Program-made: the position numbers and the translations under genes
From: Candidatus Methanovirga meridionalis
Lineage (GTDB): Archaea; Methanobacteriota; Methanobacteria; Methanobacteriales; Methanobacteriaceae
Reading direction: 5' to 3'
Assembly: GCA_031289325.1 (NCBI GenBank)
Contig: JAITPS010000116.1
Location: forward strand, 1 to 12,301
DNA length: 12,301 nucleotides
Notes under the pieces: generated by a model
Database searches by the model: none
The model's input: the letters and a program-made list of their open reading frames with translations, nothing else
What the model was told of the DNA's origin: nothing
Shown here: piece by piece, positions 1-7,049 of the stretch
Numbering within the stretch: the stretch's first letter is position 1
How the letters are laid out: every line of letters starts with the position of its first letter

Positions 1-120
1 TTAATCTGAATGATTTTTGATTAATCTGAATGATTTTTGATTAATCTGAATGATTTTTGATTAATCTGAATGATTTTTGATTAATCTGAATGATTTTTGA
101 TTAATCTGAATGATTTTTAA
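1..120. repeat. 20-bp tandem repeat, six copies, cut by window edge
   Basis: Six head-to-tail copies of TTAATCTGAATGATTTTTGA. Copies 1-5 are identical; copy 6 (101-120) differs only in its penultimate base (G to A). There are no spacers, so it is not a CRISPR. The array touches base 1 and may extend to the left. It ends about 118 bases before the preferred start of the ABC ATPase gene and so lies in or near that gene's promoter region. Units this uniform suggest recent expansion by slippage. Any function is unknown. Confidence 0.95.
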
Positions 121-237
121 TTAATATTTTTTAATAATATTTAATTTTAAAACAATTGATTTTAAGAAGAATTAGAGTTAATGATTTTACAAAAATTTAA
201 GTTTAATACCAAATTAATACATGGGAGTTTTCATAAA
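121..237 (+). promoter_or_regulatory. leader and probable promoter of the ABC exporter genes
   Basis: This AT-only stretch lies between the 20-bp array and the ATPase gene. Around 131-146 there is a TATA-like run (TTAATAATATTTAAT) that could place a start site near 165-175. A GGGAG motif at 223-227 lies ten bases before the ATG at 238, a good ribosome-site spacing. That makes 238 the preferred start over the upstream in-frame ATG at 181, which lacks a G-rich site. The promoter is inferred from sequence only. Confidence 0.4.
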
Positions 238-1164
238 ATGGAGAATGAAAATAGTATTTTTATAGATAAAGAAATAGTTGTTCAGCTTAACAATGTAAGT
301 AAAACCTATCAGAATTTTGAGGCTTTAAAGAATGTTTCATTTGAAGTGAAAAAAGGTCAAATCTTTGGGTTTTTAGGTAACAATGGTTCAGGTAAAACAA
401 GCACTATTAAGTTAATTTTAGGGTTAATGAAGCCATCTTCAGGTGAAATAAATTTATTCAATGAAAATTCACTCATCAAAGAACTAAAATCAAAAATAGG
501 ATCTTTATTAGAGTTCAATGGCTTAATAGATACCTTAACTGGTGTTGAAAATTTAATATTTTGGGGAGGTTTATATAATATTAATAAAGAGGAAGCTACT
601 TTAAAATCAAAATATTTATTAAATCTTTTTCAATTAAATACATGGGGGGATGTTAAGGTTTCAAAATACTCCTTTGGAATGAAAAAAAGATTATCTCTTG
701 CACGATCACTAATCTCAAATCCTGAATTAATAGTTCTGGATGAACCAACCTTAGGTGTTGATCCGAAATCAAGACAACTAATTAGAAAAATAATTAAAAA
801 TCTTGCAAATGAGGGAAAAACTATTTTTTTCTCATCTCATGACTTAAATGAGGTTCAAATGATTTGTTCTCATTTAGCAATAATTAAAAATGGGAAAATA
901 ATATATAAAGGAAGTTTAAATAAGTTTCTTGATGAAAACAGCAAATCAAAAATGTATATTAATCTAAATACTATTGAAGAAGCTGAAAAATTATTATTAT
1001 CCTTAAAAGAAAATTTCAATGCTAAAAGAGATGGAACTTTAATAGTAATTGAAAACAGTGAAAATTTTAAGCTTGAAAATTATTCTAATTTCAATATTCA
1101 AAATGTTTATAAAAATAAATCAACATTAGAGGAAAGTTATTTCCATATAAATATGGAGGATTGA
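238..1164 (+). CDS. ABC transporter ATP-binding protein
   Basis: This is the cytoplasmic nucleotide-binding subunit of an ABC-2 type (drug/antibiotic-export-like) transporter; it would hydrolyse ATP to drive the permease encoded just downstream. With the ATG at 238 (308 aa), the visible motifs are Walker A GNNGSGKT (about residues 47-54), signature SFGMK (145-149, a common SGG variant in this subfamily), Walker B LIVLDE followed by PTLGVDP (164-176), and H-loop SSHDLNE with His near 201. The last 80 or so residues form a variable C-terminal extension typical of exporter ATPases. An in-frame ATG at 181 would add 19 residues, but 238 has GGGAG at good spacing. The permease start follows the stop codon by six bases, so the two are surely one operon. 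The substrate cannot be told from sequence. Confidence 0.93.
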   Translation: MENENSIFIDKEIVVQLNNVSKTYQNFEALKNVSFEVKKGQIFGFLGNNGSGKTSTIKLILGLMKPSSGEINLFNENSLIKELKSKIGSLLEFNGLIDTLTGVENLIFWGGLYNINKEEATLKSKYLLNLFQLNTWGDVKVSKYSFGMKKRLSLARSLISNPELIVLDEPTLGVDPKSRQLIRKIIKNLANEGKTIFFSSHDLNEVQMICSHLAIIKNGKIIYKGSLNKFLDENSKSKMYINLNTIEEAEKLLLSLKENFNAKRDGTLIVIENSENFKLENYSNFNIQNVYKNKSTLEESYFHINMED

Positions 1165-1170
1165 TATTTA

Positions 1171-1896
1171 ATGAATATAGCTGTTAAAACCATGATCATG
1201 AAAGAATTAAATTCTTCTCTATCAAGTAAAAAATATATTCTATCACTATCATTAAATTTAATTATAGTGATTGTTTTAGCATTTGGATTAACAAACAATA
1301 TTAATAGATTAGATTCTTTAAATACTTCATTCTTAGAAGTTTTATTTATAGGATTACCTTTATTTAATATTCTTATATCAAATATATCTTTATTAAATGA
1401 GATATTTGTTAATGAAAAATTAGTTAAAACATTTGAGGCTATGTTAACAACCCCATTATCTCTTTTTGAAATAGTCGTTTCCAAATTAATCTCTATATCT
1501 GTATTGACTTATGTAATGCTTATAAGCTCAGTTACATCATTGTATTTAATATGGGGATTAAAATTAAATACTTTTATTTCATTTCCAAGTGAGATTTGGA
1601 TAATGATATTTGTTATAGTCCCACTGTTTGGAATTTTATATTCTACATTGTCAGCTTATCTTATTTTAAGATTTAATTATACAAAATTAACTGAAATATT
1701 GAATATTCCAATAATATTTGGATTTATTTTCTTATTTAGAGATCCTTCAAAATTATTAGATCTTTTTATTTCTGGTAAGATAGTTAGCTATTCTACAATA
1801 ATCAGTTTATTCATTTTATTGATGATTTTGTATAGTATTATGTTCTTATTAATAAAAAAAATCAATATAGAGAATGTTACAGTATCTAAATTATAA
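1171..1896 (+). CDS. ABC-2 type transporter permease
   Basis: This 241-residue integral membrane protein is the channel partner of the preceding ATPase. Hydrophobic stretches at about 22-40, 54-78, 104-128, 142-166, 178-190 and 205-228 give six membrane helices, the usual ABC-2 permease layout. Between helices 2 and 3 it has the family's coupling-type segment KTFEAMLTTPLSLFEIVVSK (residues 86-105). The ribosome site GGAGGA at 1155-1160 lies inside the end of the ATPase gene, ten bases before the ATG, which indicates translational coupling. It is most likely an exporter; the substrate (lipid, peptide or drug) is not determinable. The small membrane peptide at 1945 may be a further component. 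Confidence 0.9.
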   Translation: MNIAVKTMIMKELNSSLSSKKYILSLSLNLIIVIVLAFGLTNNINRLDSLNTSFLEVLFIGLPLFNILISNISLLNEIFVNEKLVKTFEAMLTTPLSLFEIVVSKLISISVLTYVMLISSVTSLYLIWGLKLNTFISFPSEIWIMIFVIVPLFGILYSTLSAYLILRFNYTKLTEILNIPIIFGFIFLFRDPSKLLDLFISGKIVSYSTIISLFILLMILYSIMFLLIKKINIENVTVSKL

Positions 1897-1933
1897 TTTA
1901 TATTTAGTTACAACCTATATTTTATATAATATT

Positions 1934-1939
1934 GAGGTT
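1934..1939 (+). promoter_or_regulatory. ribosome binding site of the 27-aa membrane peptide
   Basis: GAGGTT ends five bases before the ATG at 1945. It matches the GAGGT core expected for an archaeal anti-Shine-Dalgarno. It is the main evidence that the short ORF behind it is translated, as G-rich hexamers are rare in this AT-rich intergenic DNA. Confidence 0.6.
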
Positions 1940-1944
1940 AAAGT

Positions 1945-2028
1945 ATGTCAGAATTCTTAAGTCAATGGTTACCAATGGTATTAGTATTTATTTTTTGTTT
2001 TGTTGTTTCTAAATATCTTAGTAAATAA
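1945..2028 (+). CDS. small single-pass membrane peptide (27 aa) behind ABC exporter
   Basis: A short reading frame, ATG 1945 to TAA 2026-2028. The peptide begins MSEFLSQWLP; its middle (about residues 9-22) is an unbroken hydrophobic run VLVFIFCFVV, and it ends basic in SKYLSK. This is the layout of a one-helix membrane microprotein. GAGGTT lies five bases upstream, and the frame starts 48 bases after the permease stop, so it could be the third gene of the exporter operon. I recognise no family. It may modulate or stabilise the permease, or be a secreted/leader-type peptide; that is inference. Against it, a 27-codon frame can arise by chance in AT-rich DNA, where Phe, Leu, Ile and Val codons are common. 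Confidence 0.5.
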   Translation: MSEFLSQWLPMVLVFIFCFVVSKYLSK

Positions 2029-2048
2029 AAAAAGATAAATAAGTATAT

Positions 2049-2123
2049 GGTTATAATAACCTATTAAATTATTCAGTTATCTAAATTTAGAAAGGTTATG
2101 GTTTAAACTATTTTATAAACCAT
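2049..2123 (+). other. inverted repeats downstream of the ABC genes
   Basis: There are two small dyads in the gene-free stretch between the membrane peptide and the catalase gene. GGTTA/TAACC lies at 2049-2053 and 2057-2061 (3-nt loop). ATGGTTTA/TAAACCAT lies at 2098-2105 and 2116-2123 (10-nt loop). Neither is followed by a proper oligo-T run on the plus strand, so a terminator role for the exporter operon is possible but weak. Confidence 0.35.
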
Positions 2124-2176
2124 TATATGGTCATTGTTGTATATGATAGGGGCATGGAAAAATGAAAAATAGGGGA

Positions 2177-2200
2177 TAATTGGATTTATAAATCCAATTA
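2177..2200 (-). terminator. 24-bp perfect palindrome at katA stop, probable terminator
   Basis: The palindrome is perfect: TAATTGGATTTA at 2177-2188 and its complement at 2189-2200. It includes the catalase TAA stop codon (2198-2200, minus strand). Read on the minus strand it is followed by CCCCTATTTTTCATTTTT (plus 2158-2175), an oligo-T tail. A stem plus T-rich tail immediately at the gene end is a convincing transcription end signal. Because the palindrome has the same sequence on both strands, it could also block plus-strand transcripts arriving from the ABC operon. Confidence 0.65.
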
Positions 2201-3706
2201 CTTTTTAGTGGCTTCTACTCTTTCTTCTTGAGACATTTCAGATAAGGTTTTAATTTTTCCTATATCTAACTCAAGACCTTCTCCAACACGAGTTCCATAT
2301 TCAGGTTCTGCTTTGTAGAAAAGAGATGTTTGTCTGTATTGTATTCTTTCTTGAGCATTACCTAAATGACCTACAATGTTATTTACCAAATGCTCTTTAT
2401 CAGTATCATTCAAGACTCTTCTCCAAAATTCACCAACTTGAACAAAATCAACATCTTCAACAGGTCGTGTATGTTTATCAATAACTGCTTGTAATTCAAT
2501 AGCTGGTGGTTTAAATGATATATCTGGAATTGGACCATCTTGAGAATTTGGATAGTAGTTGGGTCCTGAACCTCCATTATCACCAATATTCATCGGACCA
2601 TCTCTTTGATAATTATTAATTTCAGCATTTTTCGCACGATTTATTGGAATTTGATGGTGATTTGGACCTAATCTATGTCTTTGAGTATCTTCATAAGTGA
2701 AAAGTCTTCCTTGCAATAATCTATCTGGGGATGGACCAACTCCTGGAACAAAATTTGAAGGTGCGAATGCTGATTGTTCAACTTCAGCGAAGTAATTTTC
2801 AGGATTTTTATTTAAAACCATTTTTCCAAGTGGTATTAATGGGTAATCACCATGATACCATACCTTTGTAACATCAAAGGGATCAAATTTATATTCCTTT
2901 GCTTCATCGTTTGTCATAATTTGAACATACACATCCCATTGAGGATAATCTCCATTCTCAATAGCATTATAAAGATCTTCAGTTGCATGATCAGGATTTT
3001 CACCACACATTCTAATAGATTCGTCATTTGTTAAGGTTCTATTTCCTTGGGCTGTTTTGAAATGATATTTAACCCATACATATTCTTCTTTTTCATTGTA
3101 CCACATATATGTATGGCTTGAAAATCCGTCCATATGCCTATAATTTTGTGGTGTTCCTCTATCGGTGAACAAAAATGTTGCTTGATGAATAGATTCTGGA
3201 GTTAAGGATAAAAAGTCCCAAAACATATTTGCATCAGCTAAATTATTGGATGGATGTCTTTTTTGTGTATGGATAAAGTCTGGGAATTTTATAGCATCTC
3301 TAATGAAAAATATTGGAATATTATTTCCAACAAGATCGTAGTTTCCTTCTTCAGTATAGAATTTAACTGCAAAACCACGAGGATCTCTTTTAGCATCAGC
3401 AGAACCTCTTTCTCCACCAACGGTAGACATTCGAGAAAAAATTTCGGTTTTTTTACCAACTTCTGATAAAAATTTTGCTCTTGTATACTTTGAAAGGTCA
3501 TTGGTCACTTCAAAGTAACCATGAGCTCCAGCTCCTTTGGCATGTACAACACGTTCTGGTATTCTTTCTCTATCAAAATGTGCTAACTTTTCAATTAACT
3601 GAACATCTTGTAGTAAAGTGTAACTTGAATCTTCACCTGTAGTTATTGATGCTTGATCATTTGATACAGGTATACCTTTATTTGTAGTTAATTTTTTATC
3701 TGTCAC
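2198..3706 (-). CDS. katA: monofunctional haem catalase
   Basis: This cytoplasmic enzyme disproportionates hydrogen peroxide to water and oxygen, protecting an oxygen-sensitive cell. It is a small-subunit clade catalase of about 500 residues. In numbering from the upstream GTG at 3715: active-site signature FDRERIPERVVHAKGAGAHG at 47-66 with catalytic His58; distal Asn131 in GNNIPIFFIRD; haem-ligand signature RLFTYEDTQRHR at 337-348 with proximal Tyr341. I prefer the GTG at 3706 (502 aa, starting TDKKLTTNKG). AGGTG lies six bases before it, and the first GTG (3715) is itself part of that ribosome site. It has no neighbours in an operon and shares a 1-kb intergenic region with the divergent biotin ligase. 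Haem catalase is known from Methanobrevibacter arboriphilus, where the enzyme depends on external haem. Confidence 0.97.
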   Translation of the reverse strand: MTDKKLTTNKGIPVSNDQASITTGEDSSYTLLQDVQLIEKLAHFDRERIPERVVHAKGAGAHGYFEVTNDLSKYTRAKFLSEVGKKTEIFSRMSTVGGERGSADAKRDPRGFAVKFYTEEGNYDLVGNNIPIFFIRDAIKFPDFIHTQKRHPSNNLADANMFWDFLSLTPESIHQATFLFTDRGTPQNYRHMDGFSSHTYMWYNEKEEYVWVKYHFKTAQGNRTLTNDESIRMCGENPDHATEDLYNAIENGDYPQWDVYVQIMTNDEAKEYKFDPFDVTKVWYHGDYPLIPLGKMVLNKNPENYFAEVEQSAFAPSNFVPGVGPSPDRLLQGRLFTYEDTQRHRLGPNHHQIPINRAKNAEINNYQRDGPMNIGDNGGSGPNYYPNSQDGPIPDISFKPPAIELQAVIDKHTRPVEDVDFVQVGEFWRRVLNDTDKEHLVNNIVGHLGNAQERIQYRQTSLFYKAEPEYGTRVGEGLELDIGKIKTLSEMSQEERVEATKK

Positions 3707-3744
3707 TTTTAACACCTAATTTTAAACTTAATTTAACTTATTTA

Positions 3745-3792
3745 ATGAATTTTATATTAATATGTATGAATCATAATTTTTATATTTAGATT
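3745..3792 (-). promoter_or_regulatory. katA: probable katA promoter
   Basis: Read on the minus strand, two TATA-like boxes precede katA: AATATAAAA (plus about 3750-3758) and AAATATAAAAA (plus about 3778-3788). Between them lies an odd palindrome, ATGAATCAT (plus 3767-3775). Start sites about 25 bases downstream would give a leader of some 20 or 50 bases before the GTG at 3706. Which box is used cannot be told, since the whole region is A+T. Confidence 0.35.
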
Positions 3793-3969
3793 TTTTTCAT
3801 ATTAATTTTTTTTATATAATAATATTTAAATTTTTTTATATTAATTAATATATGCTTTTATAATATAAACTATCATATTAACCATATAATTAATATACAA
3901 ACATTAATTGAAATATAAATGTGTTATAATATGAAACTTAATGAAACTTAAATTTTATAAAGATCATTA

Positions 3970-3994
3970 GTTCTAATTTTTCTGAAAATCATTA
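3970..3994. repeat. solitary copy of the 25-bp repeat
   Basis: Positions 3970-3994 (beginning GTTCTAATTTTTCTGAAAAT) are identical over 25 bases to the first unit of the triple array at 4206-4280. They are preceded by ATCATTA (3963-3969), which matches the end of a unit. It therefore looks like a remnant of a longer array or a dispersed member. Confidence 0.85.
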
Positions 3995-4205
3995 TAATGA
4001 GTTTGATAAAGTCTTTAATAAATAATTTTTTTAAAAATAAATATTATTAAAATATATTAATTTAAAATTAGTTATATTAATTAAAATAAATTTACATTAT
4101 TTAAAATTTAAAATTATAGATTTTCATGAAATAATATTTAAAATTAAATAATTTAATAAAAAAATTTATAATTCAAATTTTAAGAACTTTTTTATAATAA
4201 CTACT

Positions 4206-4280
4206 GTTCTAATTTTTCTGAAAATCATTAGTTCTAATTTTTCTAAAAATCATTAGTTCTAATTTTTCTAAAAATCAATT
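4206..4280. repeat. 25-bp tandem repeat, three copies
   Basis: Units at 4206-4230, 4231-4255 and 4256-4280 begin GTTCTAATTTTTCT(G/A)AAAAT and continue CATTA (CAATT in the last). They are contiguous without spacers. On the opposite strand the unit contains AATGATTTT, a word also found in the 20-bp repeat at 1-120. Function unknown. Confidence 0.9.
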
Positions 4281-4370
4281 TAAATAAATTAAAATTATTA
4301 TTTTTAAAAAATAAATAAAATAAACTATTTAATTATAAATTAATAAAATATATTATATAATTTTGAAAAT

Positions 4371-4505
4371 TTAGAATGATTTAATAAAAATTAAAAATTA
4401 GAATAATTTAATAAAAATTAAAAATTAGAATAATTTAATAAAAATTAAAAATTAGAATAATTTAATAAAAATTAAAAATTAGAATAATTTAATAAAAATT
4501 AAAAA
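4371..4505. repeat. 27-bp tandem repeat, five copies
   Basis: Units start at 4371, 4398, 4425, 4452 and 4479. Each is TTAGAATAATTTAATAAAAA plus TTAAAAA. Copies 2-5 are identical; copy 1 has G for A at its eighth base. It lies inside a 172-bp segment that is absent from the related locus at 7873-7913, which suggests the array was gained or lost as a block. Confidence 0.93.
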
Positions 4506-4700
4506 TTTTTAAATCGTGAAAAATTTGGTTCTAAACTATAATTAAAATATTATAATAAATTATAATTAAAATATAATAATATAAAATATTTTAAAATATA
4601 ATAATATAATATTAATTGAAATGTAATTATATAATATATAGTAAAATATAAATACCTAATTAGAAAATTAAGATATAAATTAAATAATATATTAATTAAA

Positions 4701-4781
4701 ATATAGCAATAAAATTGAGAAATATAGCAATATTGATATATAGCAATAAAAAAAGTAATTAAATAACTCGGAGATTTTAAT
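4701..4781 (+). promoter_or_regulatory. probable birA promoter and ribosome site
   Basis: ATATAGCAATA occurs three times (4701-4711, 4722-4732, 4738-4748). The last overlaps a TATA-like GATATATAG (4735-4743), which would place a start near 4765. GGAG at 4770-4773 lies eight bases before the TTG at 4782. This decides the start, because nearby ATGs at 4789 and 4792 are out of frame. The triple motif may be a regulator site or chance repetition. Confidence 0.45.
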
Positions 4782-5675
4782 TTGAGCAATGATGAATTTT
4801 TTTCAATAGAGGAAGAGAAAATAGCTAATTATATAAAGAAATTAGGTATTAAAAGAGCAGAAAATATCAATGTATCAAAAATTAAAGAAAACTTAAAAAC
4901 TAAATATATTGGTCAGCATATTTATGCATTCCAAAAAGTTGACTCCACAAATATAATAGCTAAATTTTTAGCTGGAACTGAGATTAAAGAAGGAGCTATA
5001 GTTATTGCAAGATCACAAGTTAAAGGTAAGGGAAGATTGGGAAAGAAATGGGAATCACCACTTGGAGGAATATGGTTATCCATTGTTTTGCATCCAAAAA
5101 TGAGTCCACGTCAAGCTTCTTTAATAACATTAGGTGCGGGTGTAGCTGTAACAAAAGCTGTTAGAAAATTGGGGGTTGACGCCAGAATTAAATGGCCTAA
5201 TGATATATTAATTGGTGATAAAAAAATAGCTGGAATACTCACAGAAGCAAATTCGAAATCCAGCACTCTTGATTACATTATTGTTGGCATAGGCATTGAT
5301 AGTAATTTAGATTCAAGCTCTATTTCTAAAGAAATTAAGGCTACAACTCTTAAAGATGAATTAAAAAGAGAAGTTAATGAAAATAATCTTATAGTAAACC
5401 TATTAGAAGAATTTGAAAAGATATATGAATATTTTAAAAATAAAGAATTCGAAGAAATATTGTACAGGTGGAGAATCCTCTCTCAAACAATTGGGAGTTA
5501 TGTTGTAATAAGGCAACCCTTTGGAAGAGTTTTAAAAGGATATGTTGTAGGAATTAACAATACGGGATCTTTAATTTTAGAATTAGATAATGGGGAATTG
5601 AAAAAAATAATCTCTGGAGAAAGTCACATCGCGGAAATCTCAAAATTTGATATTAAAAACAAAATTCTTCAATGA
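4782..5675 (+). CDS. birA: biotin--[biotin carboxyl-carrier protein] ligase
   Basis: This enzyme activates biotin with ATP and attaches it to a lysine of a carrier protein; in methanogens the usual acceptor is the biotin subunit of pyruvate carboxylase. The 297-residue protein starts at TTG. It shows the biotin-AMP loop as GKGRLGKKW (residues 82-90, variant of GRGRxGR), catalytic KWPND (137-141), KIAGILTE (148-155) and VGIGIDSN (168-175). A C-terminal SH3-like domain follows at about 245-285 (GRVLKGYVVGI, then GELKKIISGE). The roughly 45 residues before the catalytic domain could form only a short helical or partial HTH segment, so I would not assume repressor activity. It stands alone, divergent from katA, and converges with the minus-strand gene that ends 19 bases away. 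Confidence 0.95.
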   Translation: MSNDEFFSIEEEKIANYIKKLGIKRAENINVSKIKENLKTKYIGQHIYAFQKVDSTNIIAKFLAGTEIKEGAIVIARSQVKGKGRLGKKWESPLGGIWLSIVLHPKMSPRQASLITLGAGVAVTKAVRKLGVDARIKWPNDILIGDKKIAGILTEANSKSSTLDYIIVGIGIDSNLDSSSISKEIKATTLKDELKREVNENNLIVNLLEEFEKIYEYFKNKEFEEILYRWRILSQTIGSYVVIRQPFGRVLKGYVVGINNTGSLILELDNGELKKIISGESHIAEISKFDIKNKILQ

Positions 5676-5691
5676 TTTTTTCTTATTTTTT
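5676..5691 (+). terminator. oligo-T terminator after birA
   Basis: Immediately after the TGA stop comes TTTTTTCTTATTTTTT. It is a run of T residues without a hairpin, the standard archaeal intrinsic end signal. It lies in the 19-bp gap between two convergent genes. No matching T-run exists on the minus strand, so the opposing gene may read into birA. Confidence 0.6.
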
Positions 5692-5694
5692 AAT

Positions 5695-7026
5695 TTAAAT
5701 AATAATGTTTCTAATATTTTTCATGATGATTTTATGAATTCCAGAACCATATTGTGCAGCCTTTTTTGGTCTATAGGCAATATAATGTGGAACACCTAAG
5801 TCAATAGCTATATCTCTAAGAATATGTTTTCTAATTTTATCATCAGATGATTTAATTTTATAATCAATTGGTAGAGATAATGCAAAACTTAGAAAATCCT
5901 TATCTAAAAAAGGAGATCTGAAATTTAGATTATTAAAATTAGCTATTGCAAGGTCTCTTTGAAAGTTAACTTCATGCATAAACTCAATATCACTTCTAAA
6001 CTCATCAGTAAGAGAATTCTTATCTTGATTATAAATATCTAAATAACGATTGTATCCACCAAATAATTCATCAGCACCTTGACCTGTTAAAATAGTTTTA
6101 AATCCTTCATCAACTGCTAATTTGGAGCTTAGATGCATTGTCATCCCAACACCTAAATCAATGATATTTCTCCTATCAATAATTGATAGAAAATCTTCAA
6201 ATTCAGATTTTATAATTTCTTCATTTATTAAACCATACTTTAAATCTAAATCTAAGTCCTTAGCTATTTTTTTACTAATTTCAAGGTCTTTTGAATTTTC
6301 GGTTCCTACAGTAAATAGCTTAACATCTATTTCATTGTTATCCTTTAAGATTTTAGCTATTGTTGTACTATCAACTCCACCTGAGAAAAACAAACCTACC
6401 TCATCTAAATTCTCTATTCTCATATTAACAGATTCTCTAAGAAGTTTAATAAGAGTGTTTTTAGATTCAATATAATTTAAACTATTTTTTGAATTAATTT
6501 TACTCCATGGAGGATTCAATGGAGGATATAGTTCCTTGTTAAACAGTAAATATCCAGGTTTAAATGTTTTAATATCTGAAATACCATCAATTAATAAGGT
6601 TTTTCTATTATTTGCAAACAATAATTCATCATTACCCCCATAATAAAGAAGATAAGAACCAATAACATCTCTTGAGATAACAGTATTTTTACCATCAGAG
6701 ATTGAAAAAACAAAATCTCCATTGATAATCATAGACCCATATAAAACAGCTATTAAAAAATTAAATTCTGATTTAATAGTTCCATCATGATTAAAAACAA
6801 ATTTATAATCCTGATTTTCTTTTAAAGAATTAACAACAACATTTAAATCATTGTTTAATAAAAAATGAATTAAACATAGAAAAAGTTCACTATTGTAATG
6901 ATAATCTAAATTATAATAGCTATTTAAAAAATCATTGATCTCTTTATGATTGTAAATTTCACCATGAAAACTAAGTTTTAAGCCATGACTTAAATCGTAA
7001 TCTAAAAAATATTTATTATTCATCAT
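5695..7026 (-). CDS. asparagine-synthetase-like protein lacking the N-terminal nucleophile
   Basis: The 443-residue protein has an ATP-pyrophosphatase synthetase half with SGGVDS (215-220), TGQGADELFGGY (314-325) and RSPFLD (370-375). The amidotransferase half is reduced: the family's HGEIYN motif lies at residues 21-26 instead of about 74, so the segment with the catalytic Cys (MCGI) and RHRGPD is missing. An in-frame TGA lies two codons upstream of the first ATG, so this is not a mis-called start. Glutamine hydrolysis should be absent, and HGEIYN replaces NGEIYN. The C-terminal PKKAAQYGSGI and the preceding ILRDIAIDLGVP resemble eukaryotic ASNSD1 rather than AsnB. The substrate is unknown: ammonia-dependent amidation or another adenylating step. 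There are two tandem ATGs (7026, 7023) and no clear ribosome site; the gene follows the pRiA4b-like gene by 23 bases, so translation may be coupled. Confidence 0.88.
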   Translation of the reverse strand: MMNNKYFLDYDLSHGLKLSFHGEIYNHKEINDFLNSYYNLDYHYNSELFLCLIHFLLNNDLNVVVNSLKENQDYKFVFNHDGTIKSEFNFLIAVLYGSMIINGDFVFSISDGKNTVISRDVIGSYLLYYGGNDELLFANNRKTLLIDGISDIKTFKPGYLLFNKELYPPLNPPWSKINSKNSLNYIESKNTLIKLLRESVNMRIENLDEVGLFFSGGVDSTTIAKILKDNNEIDVKLFTVGTENSKDLEISKKIAKDLDLDLKYGLINEEIIKSEFEDFLSIIDRRNIIDLGVGMTMHLSSKLAVDEGFKTILTGQGADELFGGYNRYLDIYNQDKNSLTDEFRSDIEFMHEVNFQRDLAIANFNNLNFRSPFLDKDFLSFALSLPIDYKIKSSDDKIRKHILRDIAIDLGVPHYIAYRPKKAAQYGSGIHKIIMKNIRNIII

Positions 7027-7049
7027 TAATCAATTGTTTATTTATTTTA

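Larger units (their letters stand above)
3793..4550. other. nearly pure A+T intergenic region between katA and birA
   Basis: I see no gene in this divergent intergenic region on either strand; the only ORF-like stretch, further right on the minus strand, is low-complexity. A sample, 4021-4140, has only five G or C bases out of 120. It contains a 16-bp perfect palindrome (3837-3852, TATATTAATTAATATA), a 10-bp tandem duplication ATGAAACTTA (3931-3950), and two tandem arrays described separately. Such DNA is bendable and easily melted. No replication-origin-type boxes or initiator gene are present. Confidence 0.7.

Noticed and set aside
1..120. CRISPR array
   Set aside because: Units are contiguous with no spacers; the same applies to the arrays at 4206-4280 and 4371-4505. 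No cas genes are present.
1137..1484. Minus-strand frame inside the ABC permease gene
   Set aside because: It is an antisense shadow of the ABC genes with no ribosome site and no recognisable motif.
2127..2165. 12-codon frame between the ABC genes and katA
   Set aside because: It is too short, has no ribosome site, and shows no composition signal.
2852..3501. Several 60-70 codon frames on both strands inside katA
   Set aside because: They are alternate-frame shadows of the catalase coding sequence.
3793..4550. Replication origin
   Set aside because: The A+T richness is suggestive, but there is no origin-recognition-type box pattern and no Orc1/Cdc6 gene in the window.
4550..4789. Minus-strand reading frame of 79 codons overlapping the birA start
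   Set aside because: It is low-complexity Ile/Leu/Tyr/Phe from A+T repeats, has no ribosome site, and overlaps the birA promoter and start.
6122..6475. Plus-strand frame inside the asparagine-synthetase-like gene
   Set aside because: It is antisense to a well-supported gene with conserved motifs; composition follows the complementary codons.
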